Shown: piece after piece, positions 30,397 through 38,313 of the stretch
How positions within the stretch are numbered: position 1 is the stretch's first letter
Layout of the letters: each line of letters opens with the position of its first letter
NCBI GenBank assembly: GCA_946221035.1
Contig: CAMIME010000017.1
Location: 1-40,452 of the forward strand
From: an uncultured Campylobacter sp.
GTDB taxonomy: Bacteria; Actinomycetota; Actinomycetes; Mycobacteriales; Mycobacteriaceae
Reading direction: 5' to 3'
DNA length: 40,452 nucleotides
The notes under the pieces: generated by a model
What the model was told of the DNA's origin: nothing
Database searches by the model: none
The model's input: only the letters and a program-made list of their open reading frames with translations
Translations under genes and position numbers: made by a program

Positions 30397-30405
30397 AAGG
30401 ACACG

Positions 30406-30411
30406 AGTTTA
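30406..30411 (-). promoter_or_regulatory. -10 element of the basic-tail unknown gene
   Basis: TAAACT on the minus strand, 9 bases before ATG 30396; it overlaps the stop codon of the upstream DUF808 gene. Confidence 0.35.
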
Positions 30412-31326
30412 GCGCGAGCTGCGCGCGGAGCTGATCGCTTTGACAATGCCGAGGATGATGAATCCGGTGATCAAGCCGGCAATCAGCGAGACACCCGTGT
30501 CAACGCCCCAGCCGAGGAACCCTCCGCCGACCGCGTCCTGGCCCATCTCGATGACGTGGTGCGGCCAGGCCCACCCGAAGACCTCGTCTAGGCCGCGGAT
30601 GATGAGGTGGCCGCCGACCCACAGCATGGCGATCGTGCCGATCACACCGATGGCGTTGAGCACGTGCGGCATGCCCTTGACCATTGCGCGGCCAAGGCCT
30701 GGTGCTTTGTCCTGTTCGATCCAGCGTCGGCCGATGTCGTCGATCTTGACCAGCAGGCCAACGGCGCCGTACACGACCACGGTGATGAAGATGCCGACGG
30801 CCACCAAAACGGCGAACTCCATCCAGAACGACTGGTCCTTCACCTCGTCGAGGGAGATGATCATGATCTCTGCGCTCAAGATCAGGTCGGTCCGGATGGC
30901 GCTGTTGACCAGCGCGTCTTCGTCCTGCTCCGTCTTGTTTGTCGCCCGCTCCTGCTCAGCTTCGGAGTCGGCGGTGAGCTTGTGCGCGATCTTCTCCGCG
31001 CCCTCGAAGCAGAGGTAGGCGCCGCCGAGCATAAGAATCGGAGTCAGCGCCCACGGCGCGAAGGCGTTCAGCAGCAACGCGATTGGCAAGATGATGAGCA
31101 GCTTGTTGCGCAGCGAGCCCTTCGTAATCCGCCAGATCATCGGCAGCTCGCGCGCCGGGGTGACCCCGGAGACGTACTGCGGGGTCACGGCTGCGTCATC
31201 GACCACCACGCCGGCTGCCTTCGCTGACGTTTTCGCGGTCAGCGCGGCGACGTCGTCCACGCTCGAGGCCGCGGAGCGGGCAATCAAGGCCACGTCGTCG
31301 AGAAGGGCGAGCAAGCCACCAGCCAT
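30409..31326 (-). CDS. DUF808 inner-membrane protein (YedI-like)
   Basis: A 305-residue membrane protein of the DUF808 family. The start MAGGLLALLDDVALIARSAASSVDDVAALTAKTSAKAAGVVVDDAAVTPQYV is diagnostic, followed by several helices (including NKLLIILPIALLLNAFAPWALTPILMLGGAYLCFEGAEK and the C-terminal GVSLIAGLITGFIILGIVKAI). Function is unknown throughout the family. GAAAGGA lies 8 bases before ATG 31326, which excludes the longer upstream frame. The divergent P-loop kinase gene starts 45 bases away. Confidence 0.9.
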   Translation of the reverse strand: MAGGLLALLDDVALIARSAASSVDDVAALTAKTSAKAAGVVVDDAAVTPQYVSGVTPARELPMIWRITKGSLRNKLLIILPIALLLNAFAPWALTPILMLGGAYLCFEGAEKIAHKLTADSEAEQERATNKTEQDEDALVNSAIRTDLILSAEIMIISLDEVKDQSFWMEFAVLVAVGIFITVVVYGAVGLLVKIDDIGRRWIEQDKAPGLGRAMVKGMPHVLNAIGVIGTIAMLWVGGHLIIRGLDEVFGWAWPHHVIEMGQDAVGGGFLGWGVDTGVSLIAGLITGFIILGIVKAISSARSSR

Positions 31327-31359
31327 GGAGAGTCCTTTCAAGGCGTGAGCTTTGGGAAG

Positions 31360-31365
31360 TAGCAT
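31360..31365 (+). promoter_or_regulatory. -10 element of the P-loop kinase gene
   Basis: TAGCAT, 6 bases before ATG 31372; leaderless spacing. Confidence 0.4.
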
Positions 31366-31371
31366 GTAGCG

Positions 31372-31881
31372 ATGGTCAAAAGTACCACGTACACACTGCT
31401 TATCGACGGTCCCTCGGGCTCCGGCAAGACGACCCTCGCCAACCAGATCGGTGCGGCACTGGGCATGAGGGTGGTGCACCTGGACGACTTCTACCCGGGC
31501 TGGGGAGGCCTCGCTGAGGGCGCGCGCATGGTGGCGGACGACGTTCTGCGCCTGAATAACCCCGGATACCGCCGCTGGGACTGGGAGCAAGACGCCCCCG
31601 GGGAGTGGGTGGCCTTAAGCCCCGACGAGGACTTGGTCGTGGAGGGAGTGGGGGCGGTGACGGAGGCGTCGATACGCGCCGCGAAGCTGCGGGGGGATGT
31701 GGACACGGTGCGCGTGGTTGCGGACGCTGAGCTGCGTAAAGACCGGGCGCTTGCGCGGGACCCGGGCTACGCCGCGTATTGGGAGATGTGGGCCGCGCAG
31801 GAGGTGGCGCTGCCCCGGGTGGCCGTGGATGTGGAGGTGGAAAGGGGCCGAATAAAACGCGGTCCTACCCCACGGGCGTGA
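31372..31881 (+). CDS. Small uridine-kinase-like P-loop protein
   Basis: A 169-residue ATP-binding protein. Walker A is GPSGSGKT (13-20), followed by VVHLDDFYPGWGGLAEG, typical of the uridine/pantothenate kinase group, and DEDLVVEGVGA (Walker B-like). It is shorter than uridine kinase and lacks its uridine-binding lid, so the substrate is unknown. It contains two dispersed-motif copies: one directly before the P-loop (31398-31408) and a full one at 31667-31677, which encodes Glu-Ala-Ser-Ile-Arg with the codon ATA. It overlaps the convergent DUF402 gene by 17 bases. Confidence 0.83.
   Translation: MVKSTTYTLLIDGPSGSGKTTLANQIGAALGMRVVHLDDFYPGWGGLAEGARMVADDVLRLNNPGYRRWDWEQDAPGEWVALSPDEDLVVEGVGAVTEASIRAAKLRGDVDTVRVVADAELRKDRALARDPGYAAYWEMWAAQEVALPRVAVDVEVERGRIKRGPTPRA
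31398..31408 (-). repeat. Dispersed motif CGTCGATAMGC, copy before the kinase P-loop
   Basis: CGTCGATAAGC on the minus strand; the host reads Leu-Ile-Asp-Gly. Partly explained by the conserved P-loop sequence. Confidence 0.5.
31667..31677 (+). repeat. Dispersed motif CGTCGATAMGC, fullest copy, in P-loop kinase gene
   Basis: CGTCGATACGC preceded by GGTGACGGAGG. The host reads Ala-Ser-Ile-Arg with codon ATA, a different frame from most copies. Confidence 0.7.
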
Positions 31882-32401
31882 GCTCGACCTCATCCGCCCA
31901 CGTGAGTTCGATGCCCAAGGCGCGCAACCATTCCATGGCGTCGTCGCCGTGGCGGGTGATGCCCTCGACGGCGTTGAGGGTGACGTCGATGGCTCGCTCC
32001 GCGTCCTCGGCGGAGATGAGGCCGGCGGATGTCGCCGCCGCGAGCTCGTCAATATCTACGACGTCGATCGGGTTGCCGGTAAGCGAGACCAGGTCGACGT
32101 ATAGGTCGCGGGTGCGCCACACGTCGCCGTCGGTCTCGATGTGGGCGACGTCGAAGTAGAAGTCCTGCTCCCGCTCCGCGCCCTGGCGGTAGTGAAAGAT
32201 GTTGGCGCGGAGCCCCAACTCGGGAAGGAGCCAGCTTTCCAGGTAACCGAACTCGGGGTGGTTCGCCCCGCGGGCCATGTACAGCCCGAAGTCGGTGACC
32301 TTGAACGTGTCCACCTCGCGCAGGAAGCCCTTCGGGTCCGTGTTGATGTTGGCGGCGGTGTCGAAGGTCTCCTGCTTGACCGGGTGCAGGTCTGCGGTCA
32401 T
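31865..32401 (-). CDS. DUF402-domain protein
   Basis: A 178-residue soluble protein of the DUF402 family, a beta-barrel hydrolase fold related to the nucleotide phosphatase FomD. The segment QDFYFDVAHIETDGDVWRTRDLYVDLVSLTGNPIDVVDIDEL carries the conserved Asp/Glu ligands, and an acidic helical C-terminal half follows. The substrate is probably a nucleotide or phosphate ester, inferred from family. It starts 3 bases after the stop of the secreted protein gene and is likely cotranscribed with it. Confidence 0.82.
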   Translation of the reverse strand: MTADLHPVKQETFDTAANINTDPKGFLREVDTFKVTDFGLYMARGANHPEFGYLESWLLPELGLRANIFHYRQGAEREQDFYFDVAHIETDGDVWRTRDLYVDLVSLTGNPIDVVDIDELAAATSAGLISAEDAERAIDVTLNAVEGITRHGDDAMEWLRALGIELTWADEVELTPVG

Positions 32402-32404
32402 GGT

Positions 32405-33082
32405 CTACCTCACGTCGAAGGATGCGGCGGTGGGGGCGAAGGCGCAGACGTTGTCGGCGGTTCGCACGCTCCCGTCGACGACTGCGAGGACCCGGCCCGA
32501 GCCCGTGGCCGCCGTCGCGGACAGGGTGGATGGTCCTGTGGGGTTAATCCCGTTGTTTCCGAGCGGCGTTACACCCGTTTTGAAGGTGTTCAAGTTGATC
32601 CAGTACACGTGCATGAGCCCCTGCTGCGGCGCGGCGGCCGGGGTCCCCAGGGCTGTGAACACGAACGTGGTTTGCCCGGCAGCAGCTCCGGGCTCAGGGC
32701 TCGGCGCGGGTCCCGGCACCGCGATCGCGGAGGCGGTCGAGTGCAGACCCGGGCCCATGCAGTTCCCCGACACGGTGGGCCAGTAGAACTGCGTAAACGG
32801 CGGCGGGTTCTCCGGCAGCGGAGGCCCGCCGAGCTCGCCAGTGCCCGCGTAAAACTGCACGGCCGTCCGCAGCGCGTTGCCTACCTGCGCCGGCACGTAC
32901 GGCTGATCGGCGAAGGCGTTCACACGCGCCACTGTCTGCGGCGTCGGGCGCCCAAGCGGGTCAAGGAGAGACGACTGCGCAAGAGCCGATTGCTTAGCGA
33001 CGCCTCCGGTCGCCAGCACACCGGCAACACACAACGCCGCAAGCGTCCGGGTCGTCCGAGTGAGGAAAGTTTTCTTGTGCAC
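32405..33082 (-). CDS. Secreted protein of unknown function
   Basis: A 225-residue exported protein. Signal peptide: HKKTFLTRTTRTLAALCVAGVLATGG, then a processing region near SALAQ. The mature part (FADQPYVPAQVGNALRTAVQFYAG, then SGNCMGPGLHSTASAIAVPGPA) looks like a conserved corynebacterial/mycobacterial exported family, with two cysteines that may pair. The start is placed at GTG 33082 because a good promoter (TTGACG, 16 bases, TACTGT) ends 7 bases before it; an in-frame GTG at 33100 would lie upstream of the predicted transcript start. The promoter spacer holds an MtrA-like direct repeat. A degenerate dispersed-motif copy lies at 32992-33002. Confidence 0.78.
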   Translation of the reverse strand: MHKKTFLTRTTRTLAALCVAGVLATGGVAKQSALAQSSLLDPLGRPTPQTVARVNAFADQPYVPAQVGNALRTAVQFYAGTGELGGPPLPENPPPFTQFYWPTVSGNCMGPGLHSTASAIAVPGPAPSPEPGAAAGQTTFVFTALGTPAAAPQQGLMHVYWINLNTFKTGVTPLGNNGINPTGPSTLSATAATGSGRVLAVVDGSVRTADNVCAFAPTAASFDVR

Positions 33083-33089
33083 TTGTGTC

Positions 33090-33117
33090 ACAGTAGTCAC
33101 ATTGGTAACAACGTCAA
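33090..33117 (-). promoter_or_regulatory. SigA-type promoter of the secreted-protein gene
   Basis: On the minus strand: -35 TTGACG (33112-33117), 16-base spacer, -10 TACTGT (33090-33095). It is the best-formed complete promoter seen in the window. Confidence 0.6.
33096..33110 (+). promoter_or_regulatory. MtrA-like direct repeat in the promoter spacer
   Basis: GTCACA-TTG-GTAACA: two half-sites 9 bases apart, matching the GTMACA-N3-GTMACA type repeat described for actinobacterial MtrA. It fills the spacer between -35 and -10, a position that would allow direct control of this promoter. Confidence 0.4.
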
Positions 33118-33183
33118 GCGGAACTGAAAAGTAACTGTGCAGATTTTGCGGTTACTCCCTGCCAATTTTCGGCGTGGGCACCT

Positions 33184-33189
33184 TACCGT
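33184..33189 (+). promoter_or_regulatory. -10 element of the small unknown gene before typA
   Basis: TACCGT, 7 bases before ATG 33197; leaderless spacing. Confidence 0.35.
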
Positions 33190-33196
33190 CGGTGGC

Positions 33197-33532
33197 ATGA
33201 CCGATACGAAACCGCAAACGTTTACCACCTCCCTGACGGTCCAGGAGATCGAGGATCGTCTTTCCTCGCTGGAGAAGTTCGATGTGAAGGAGAAAACGCA
33301 AGACGCAATCACCGTCAATGTCGGCAGCGCCTTCAAGTACCGCTTCTTGGGTGTCTACGCCACCCAGGACTACCAGGCGCCGATGCAGATCGAGGCGACG
33401 GATAACGGCGACGGCACCACCACCGTCACGCTGACGGAGCGCGGGCTGGAGGGGACGTTGTTCACCACCGGCAAGTCGGACCAGTTCTTTAAGGACGCGT
33501 TCGACACCGTACAAACGGAGTTGGGCGGGTAG
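33197..33532 (+). CDS. Small conserved-looking protein before typA
   Basis: A 111-residue soluble protein (TDTKPQTFTTSLTVQEIEDRL to FKDAFDTVQTELGG). The alternating hydrophobic pattern (AITVNVGSAFKYRFLGVY, QAPMQIEATDNGDGTTTVTLTERGLEG) suggests a small mixed alpha/beta lipid- or ligand-binding fold such as the START/SRPBCC type, but no family is recognised. It lies 65 bases before typA. Confidence 0.65.
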   Translation: MTDTKPQTFTTSLTVQEIEDRLSSLEKFDVKEKTQDAITVNVGSAFKYRFLGVYATQDYQAPMQIEATDNGDGTTTVTLTERGLEGTLFTTGKSDQFFKDAFDTVQTELGG

Positions 33533-33597
33533 TGCGCATACCTTGAGGCGGGGGTATCGTTTAACCGTTATTTCCGCCTATCCGAAGGATCTGTCGA

Positions 33598-35511
33598 GTG
33601 TCGCACCCCGAATTTCGCAACGTAGCCATCGTCGCCCACGTCGACCACGGTAAAACCACCCTGGTCAACGCCATGCTGGAGCAGTCCGGCGTGTTCGGCG
33701 ACCATGGCGAGCACGGCGACCGCGTCATGGACTCCGGTGAGCTCGAGTCTGAGCGCGGCATCACTATTTTGGCGAAGAACACTGCCATCCGCCGCGCGGG
33801 TCAGGGCAAGGACGGCTCGGATTTGGTGATCAACGTCATCGATACCCCGGGCCACGCCGACTTCGGTGGCGAGGTTGAGCGCGGCCTGTCCATGGTTGAC
33901 GGTGTCGTCCTCCTCGTCGATGCGTCCGAGGGCCCGCTGCCACAGACCCGTTTCGTGCTGGGCAAGGCGCTCGAATCGAAGAAGCCGGTCATCATCTGCG
34001 TGAACAAGACCGACCGCCCCGACGCGCGTATCGACGACGTGGTCGAGGAAGCCCAAGACCTCCTCCTCGAGCTCGGTGCCGGGCTGGAAGACCCGGAGGC
34101 CGCCGAGGCCGCCGAGAACCTGCTAGAACTTCCGGTGCTCTACACCTCCGGCCGCGCCGGGCGCGCATCGCTGGAGAACCCGGGCAACGGCAACCTGCCG
34201 GACAACGAGGATCTGCAGCCGCTGTTCGACGTCATCTACGACGTGCTGCCGGAGCCGTCGGCCGACCTCGAAGCGCCGTTCCAGGCGCAGGTGACCAACC
34301 TCGACTCCTCCTCCTTCCTGGGCCGAATCGCGCTGATCCGCGTGTTCAAGGGTTCTGTGAAGAAGGGCCAGACCGTGGCGTGGGTGCACTACGACGCCGA
34401 GGGCAACCAGCACGTGAAAAACGTGAAAATCGCCGAGTTGCTGGTCACCGAAGGTCTCGACCGAGTGCCTGCAACCGGTGCGGTCATCGCCGGCGACATC
34501 GCCGCGATCTCGGGCGTGGACGAAATCATGATCGGTGACACGCTCTGCGACCCGGAGCACGTCGAGCCGCTGCCGCGCATCAAGGTCGACGACCCGGCGA
34601 TCTCCATGACCATCGGCGTGAACACCTCGCCCATGGCCGGGCGAAACGGTGGCGACAAGCTCACCGCTCGCATGGTCAAGGCTCGCCTGGATCAGGAGCT
34701 GATCGGTAACGTCTCCATCAAAGTGCTGCCGACCGACCGCCCCGACGCGTGGGAGGTTCAGGGCCGCGGCGAGATGGCGCTGACAGTCCTCATTGAGACG
34801 ATGCGCCGCGAAGGCTTCGAGCTCACCGTGGGCAAACCCCAGGTGGTGACCAAGGAGATCGACGGCAAGACCTACGAGCCCTACGACCACATGGTGGTGG
34901 ACACCCCGGCCGAGTACCAGGGCGCTGTCACCCAGCTCATGGCGAACCGCAAGGGCCAGATGACCTCGATGTCGAACGCGGGCTCCGGCGACTGGGTGCG
35001 CATGGAGTTCGACGTGCCTTCGCGCGGCCTCATCGGCTTCCGCACCACCTTCCTCACCGAGACCCGCGGCGCCGGCATCGCGAACTCGTACTCCATCGAG
35101 CACCGCCCGTGGGCCGGCGAGATCAAGGGCCGCCCGACCGGCTCGCTCGTGGCCGACCGCTCCGGCCAGGTCACCGCGTACGCCCTGCAGCAGCTCGCCG
35201 ACCGCGGCGATTTCTTCGTCGAACCGGGCGCGGAAACCTACGAGGGCATGGTCGTCGGCGCGAACTCGCGTGATGAGGACATGGACGTGAACATCACGAA
35301 GGAAAAGAAGCTCACCAACATGCGCTCCGCTACGGCTGACGCGACGGTGACGCTGTCCAAGGCCCGCACGCTCTCGCTGGATGAGGCCATCGAGTTCTGC
35401 GACGAAGACGAATGCGTCGAGGTCGCACCCGAGGCCATGCGCGTGCGCAAGATCATTCTCGACGCCACCGAACGCGGCCGCGCACGCTCCCGCGCGAAGC
35501 AGAAGAACTAG
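33598..35511 (+). CDS. typA: Ribosome-associated translational GTPase TypA/BipA
   Basis: A 637-residue translation GTPase of the BipA family, acting at the ribosome in stress and cold adaptation. The G domain shows AHVDHGKT (13-20), the switch I region ERGITI, DTPGHADF and NKTD; domains II, III and V and the BipA-specific C-terminus (KKLTNMRSATADATVTLSKARTLSLDEAIEFCDEDECVEVAPEAMRVRK) follow. Length is normal. The start is GTG 33598 with GAAGGA 9 bases upstream. It heads the conserved typA, lpqW, mshB, fdxC, dapC block. A dispersed-motif copy (34026-34036) encodes Arg-Ile-Asp-Asp-Val. Confidence 0.96.
   Translation: MSHPEFRNVAIVAHVDHGKTTLVNAMLEQSGVFGDHGEHGDRVMDSGELESERGITILAKNTAIRRAGQGKDGSDLVINVIDTPGHADFGGEVERGLSMVDGVVLLVDASEGPLPQTRFVLGKALESKKPVIICVNKTDRPDARIDDVVEEAQDLLLELGAGLEDPEAAEAAENLLELPVLYTSGRAGRASLENPGNGNLPDNEDLQPLFDVIYDVLPEPSADLEAPFQAQVTNLDSSSFLGRIALIRVFKGSVKKGQTVAWVHYDAEGNQHVKNVKIAELLVTEGLDRVPATGAVIAGDIAAISGVDEIMIGDTLCDPEHVEPLPRIKVDDPAISMTIGVNTSPMAGRNGGDKLTARMVKARLDQELIGNVSIKVLPTDRPDAWEVQGRGEMALTVLIETMRREGFELTVGKPQVVTKEIDGKTYEPYDHMVVDTPAEYQGAVTQLMANRKGQMTSMSNAGSGDWVRMEFDVPSRGLIGFRTTFLTETRGAGIANSYSIEHRPWAGEIKGRPTGSLVADRSGQVTAYALQQLADRGDFFVEPGAETYEGMVVGANSRDEDMDVNITKEKKLTNMRSATADATVTLSKARTLSLDEAIEFCDEDECVEVAPEAMRVRKIILDATERGRARSRAKQKN
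34026..34036 (-). repeat. Dispersed motif CGTCGATAMGC, copy in typA
   Basis: CGTCGATACGC on the minus strand; the host reads Arg-Ile-Asp-Asp. Confidence 0.55.
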
Positions 35512-35515
35512 GCCC

Positions 35516-37078
35516 GTGCGGCGGGGAATCGTCGCCACGCTGGCTGCGCTTGCGCTCACCTCGTGCGCGGCCAATCCCGGCCCGCCCCCGCTCGTGGAGC
35601 CCGAGCAGCGCGAGGAACCCACGAGCGAGCCCGCCGAGGCCCCCGAGGACACCCGCCAGCGCAGCCAGGTGCAGGTCGGCGTCGACCCGATCCGGGCCGG
35701 CTTCAACCCGCACCTCGCGGGCGACGAGTCCGCCGTGGTCGCCGACATCGCCGACCTCGTGTTGCCCAGCGCCTTCCGCGACGGCATGCGCGACAACAAC
35801 GTCCTCCTCGGAGCCTCCCGCTTACCGACGACCCCGGGTGCCCTCACCGTCCGCTACATCATCGCCCCGGAGGCCCAGTGGTCCGACGGTACCCCGATTA
35901 CCGGCGCGGACTTCGCCTACCTGTGGCGCGGGATGACCACAACCCCCGGCGTCGTCGCACCGGCCGGCTACCGCGCCATCTCCGCCGTGCGCGTCTCCGG
36001 CCCGGCCGGCAAGACGGTCGACGTGGATTTCGCCGAGCCGGTGGGGCAGTGGCGGAGCCTGTTTTCGCACCTGCTGCCATCCCATTTGCTCGCAACCGAC
36101 GCGAGCGACTTCGCTTACGCGCTGCGCAACACCGTCCCCGCTTCCGCCGGCAGGTATCTGATGGCGGACGTGGACCGTGGCCGCGGCACCGTCACGCTGA
36201 ACCGCAACGACCGGTTCTGGGGGCCTGATCCGGCGCCGATCGACATTGTGACGCTCGTCGCCGCGCGTGACACCACCCAAACCGCCGACCAGCTCCGCGC
36301 CCGCCAACTCGCGTTCGTGGAGGCCGCGCCCGGCGAAACCACGCGCGACGTGTTCTCCCTCATCGACGGGGTGGAGGTGCGCGTCACCCCCGGCCCCCGG
36401 ACGCTCGGCGCGGTGCTCTCCGCCACAAGCGGCCTGGACACCCAGGCGCGCGCAGAGCTGCGCTCACTTATCGACGTCCCCCTCCTCGCCCACATCGCAT
36501 CCCGCCGCGCCTCGGACGTCACCGTCGCCGCCCACGCGTACCCGCAGGTTGGCAGCGTGGATGCGCTGCGGGCGCTGGCGACACACCGCGGGCCGGTGAA
36601 GGTGGCAGCGGACGCGACGGATCCCGCCGCCGCTGCCGCCGCACGCTCCCTCGTGGACCTGCTCACCCGCCAGGGCGTGCCGTCGCGGCTGGTGACGTCG
36701 GAGCTACACACGATCGCGGGCCGCGGGCTTCCCGACGGCGACGTGGACGTCGTCGTCGCCTGGCGCTACGAGGACACCTCGCAACCGGCACTCGCCAGCC
36801 GCATCGCCTGCCCACCACCCAAGGCCCGCGCCGGAAACCTCGCCGGCTACTGCGCGACGGACACCGACGCCCTAGCCGGCGCCATCCTCGCGGGGGCCGT
36901 GCCCGCCGCGGACGCAGCCGCGCGTGTCGGCGAGATCGAACGCGACCAGGTGCTGTGGGTGCCCATCCTCCATGAAACCCGCATCGCCGCCTCCAGCGGC
37001 GTGCTGCCGGGCGGGTGGCCCGGGTCGGTGGCCTCGGCGGGGCAGTGGCGGGTCCCGGCGGATACAGTGAAGGAATGA
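35516..37078 (+). CDS. lpqW: LpqW-like lipoprotein (ABC peptide-binding protein fold)
   Basis: A 520-residue lipoprotein. The short signal RRGIVATLAALALTSC (lipobox Cys17) is followed by a Pro/Glu-rich linker and a family-5 substrate-binding fold (from about 45; QWSDGTPITGADFAYLWRGM and GTVTLNRNDRFWG are typical). No transporter permease genes are nearby. Known: in mycobacteria the lipoprotein between typA and mshB is LpqW, which steers mannolipid (PIM/LAM) synthesis rather than peptide uptake. Position and architecture match, so the same role is inferred. GTG 35516 is 4 bases after the typA stop; the in-frame extension upstream lies inside typA. It overlaps mshB by ATGA. A motif copy with flank ACT (36466-36476) is present. 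Confidence 0.82.
   Translation: MRRGIVATLAALALTSCAANPGPPPLVEPEQREEPTSEPAEAPEDTRQRSQVQVGVDPIRAGFNPHLAGDESAVVADIADLVLPSAFRDGMRDNNVLLGASRLPTTPGALTVRYIIAPEAQWSDGTPITGADFAYLWRGMTTTPGVVAPAGYRAISAVRVSGPAGKTVDVDFAEPVGQWRSLFSHLLPSHLLATDASDFAYALRNTVPASAGRYLMADVDRGRGTVTLNRNDRFWGPDPAPIDIVTLVAARDTTQTADQLRARQLAFVEAAPGETTRDVFSLIDGVEVRVTPGPRTLGAVLSATSGLDTQARAELRSLIDVPLLAHIASRRASDVTVAAHAYPQVGSVDALRALATHRGPVKVAADATDPAAAAAARSLVDLLTRQGVPSRLVTSELHTIAGRGLPDGDVDVVVAWRYEDTSQPALASRIACPPPKARAGNLAGYCATDTDALAGAILAGAVPAADAAARVGEIERDQVLWVPILHETRIAASSGVLPGGWPGSVASAGQWRVPADTVKE
36466..36476 (-). repeat. Dispersed motif, AGT variant, copy in lpqW-like gene
   Basis: CGTCGATAAGT on the minus strand; the host reads Leu-Ile-Asp-Val, followed by CCCCCTCCTC, similar to the purine-rich flank of other copies. 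Confidence 0.55.
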
Positions 37079-37944
37079 CGACACGAGACCTCACCGGCTA
37101 CCGCGTGGTGGCGGTGCACGCCCACCCCGACGACGAGGCGATCACCACCGGCGGCACCATCGCCGACCTCACCCGCCGCGGCGCTGACGTCCTCGTGGTC
37201 ACATGCACCCTCGGCGAGGAGGGCGAGGTCATCGGCGAGCCCTACCAGTACCTCGTGGCAGACCACGCCGACCAACTCGGGGGCTTTCGCATCCGCGAGC
37301 TCCAGGAGGCCCTGGCGGCAATGGGCGCGCGGGGCCAATTCCTCGGCGGCGCCGGGTTCTACCGCGACAGCGGCATGGCGGGTTCGCCGGCGAGCCAGTA
37401 TGAGGGGGCGTTTGTGAATGGTGGTGACGGAGCCGTCGATAAGCTTGCTGCGATTTTTGACGCGCAGCGGCCGCACCTTGTGCTGACCTACGGCGCCGAC
37501 GGTGGCTACGGGCACCCCGACCACATCCGCGCGCACGAGATCACCCACGCCGCCGCGGCGAAGGTGGCGGTGCCGCGGATCATGCACACCGTGCGCCTGC
37601 GCGCGCAGACCGAGGCACTCATGCCCGCCGAGGTGCCTCCGGGCTGGCGCATCGCCCCCGACGAACTCGACGGGGCGGACACAGTTGACGCCACCGTGGA
37701 ACTCGACGACCACGCGTACTCCGCAAAGGTCGCCGCAATGCGCGCCCACGCCACCCAGCTGTGGATCGCAGACGGGCGCACCACCGATGTCAACCCCCAC
37801 GCCGCGCTTGTGTCGGGCGAGGTGGTCTACTACGCGCTGTCGAACCTCATCGTCCAGCCAATCCAGCGCGTCGAGCACTACCAGCTCGCCGCAGGGCTCC
37901 CGCTTACCGACGACCACGGGTTACTCACCGGAATCCCCCGATGA
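37075..37944 (+). CDS. mshB: Mycothiol deacetylase MshB (GlcNAc-Ins deacetylase)
   Basis: A 289-residue zinc deacetylase of the LmbE/PIG-L fold, which removes acetate from GlcNAc-inositol, the second step of mycothiol synthesis. The zinc motif AHPDDE (16-21, His17 and Asp20) and GYGHPDH (143-149, third ligand His149) are intact, and Asp19 is the general base. Length matches mycobacterial MshB. ATG 37075 overlaps the lpqW stop (ATGA), and its own stop overlaps the next start in the same way, so three genes are coupled. A full motif copy (37434-37444) lies in the frame Gly-Ala-Val-Asp-Lys. Confidence 0.94.
   Translation: MTTRDLTGYRVVAVHAHPDDEAITTGGTIADLTRRGADVLVVTCTLGEEGEVIGEPYQYLVADHADQLGGFRIRELQEALAAMGARGQFLGGAGFYRDSGMAGSPASQYEGAFVNGGDGAVDKLAAIFDAQRPHLVLTYGADGGYGHPDHIRAHEITHAAAAKVAVPRIMHTVRLRAQTEALMPAEVPPGWRIAPDELDGADTVDATVELDDHAYSAKVAAMRAHATQLWIADGRTTDVNPHAALVSGEVVYYALSNLIVQPIQRVEHYQLAAGLPLTDDHGLLTGIPR
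37434..37444 (+). repeat. Dispersed motif CGTCGATAMGC, copy in mshB
   Basis: CGTCGATAAGC preceded by GGTGACGGAGC. The host reads Ala-Val-Asp-Lys, a third reading frame. Confidence 0.7.
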
Positions 37945-38300
37945 GCGAGTTCGTCGTCCACTCCCGCCGCGAAGCCGTCGCGGGGATTGTGTGGCTGAGC
38001 ATTGGGGCCGCACTCTCCCTCGCGCTCGAGGTCATCTATGTCGGCTCCGCGCTCGGGTGGGTGCTCGCGCCTGCGGGTGCGCTGCTGTTCAACTCGGCGC
38101 TGACGAAGACGGCGCGGCTGTGGTCGCCGAAACGCTGGGTGGCGCTCGTGCCGCTGGCTGTGTGGGCCCTGGGGTACTTCGCCGCGATCCTGCTCATGCC
38201 TGCGCTGCGGTTCACGCCCGTTCCGCCGAACCTGTCCGCGGTGATGCTTCTGCTCGCCGGAATAGCAGGTGGCGTTTATCCCCTTACCAAGGCGGAGTGA
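37941..38300 (+). CDS. Small membrane protein of the mshB-fdxC interval
   Basis: A 119-residue protein with four membrane helices (about 13-33, 37-55, 68-88 and 96-113). Its position matches the conserved hypothetical gene Rv1171 of mycobacteria, next to mshB. Function is unknown. ATG 37941 overlaps the mshB stop by four bases (ATGA), a sign of translational coupling. Confidence 0.83.
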   Translation: MSEFVVHSRREAVAGIVWLSIGAALSLALEVIYVGSALGWVLAPAGALLFNSALTKTARLWSPKRWVALVPLAVWALGYFAAILLMPALRFTPVPPNLSAVMLLLAGIAGGVYPLTKAE

Positions 38301-38306
38301 CATACT
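38301..38306 (+). promoter_or_regulatory. Candidate -10 element of the ferredoxin gene
   Basis: CATACT, 7 bases before ATG 38314. An AGGGG run just before the start could instead act as a very close ribosome binding site. Confidence 0.35.
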
Positions 38307-38313
38307 AGGGGGC

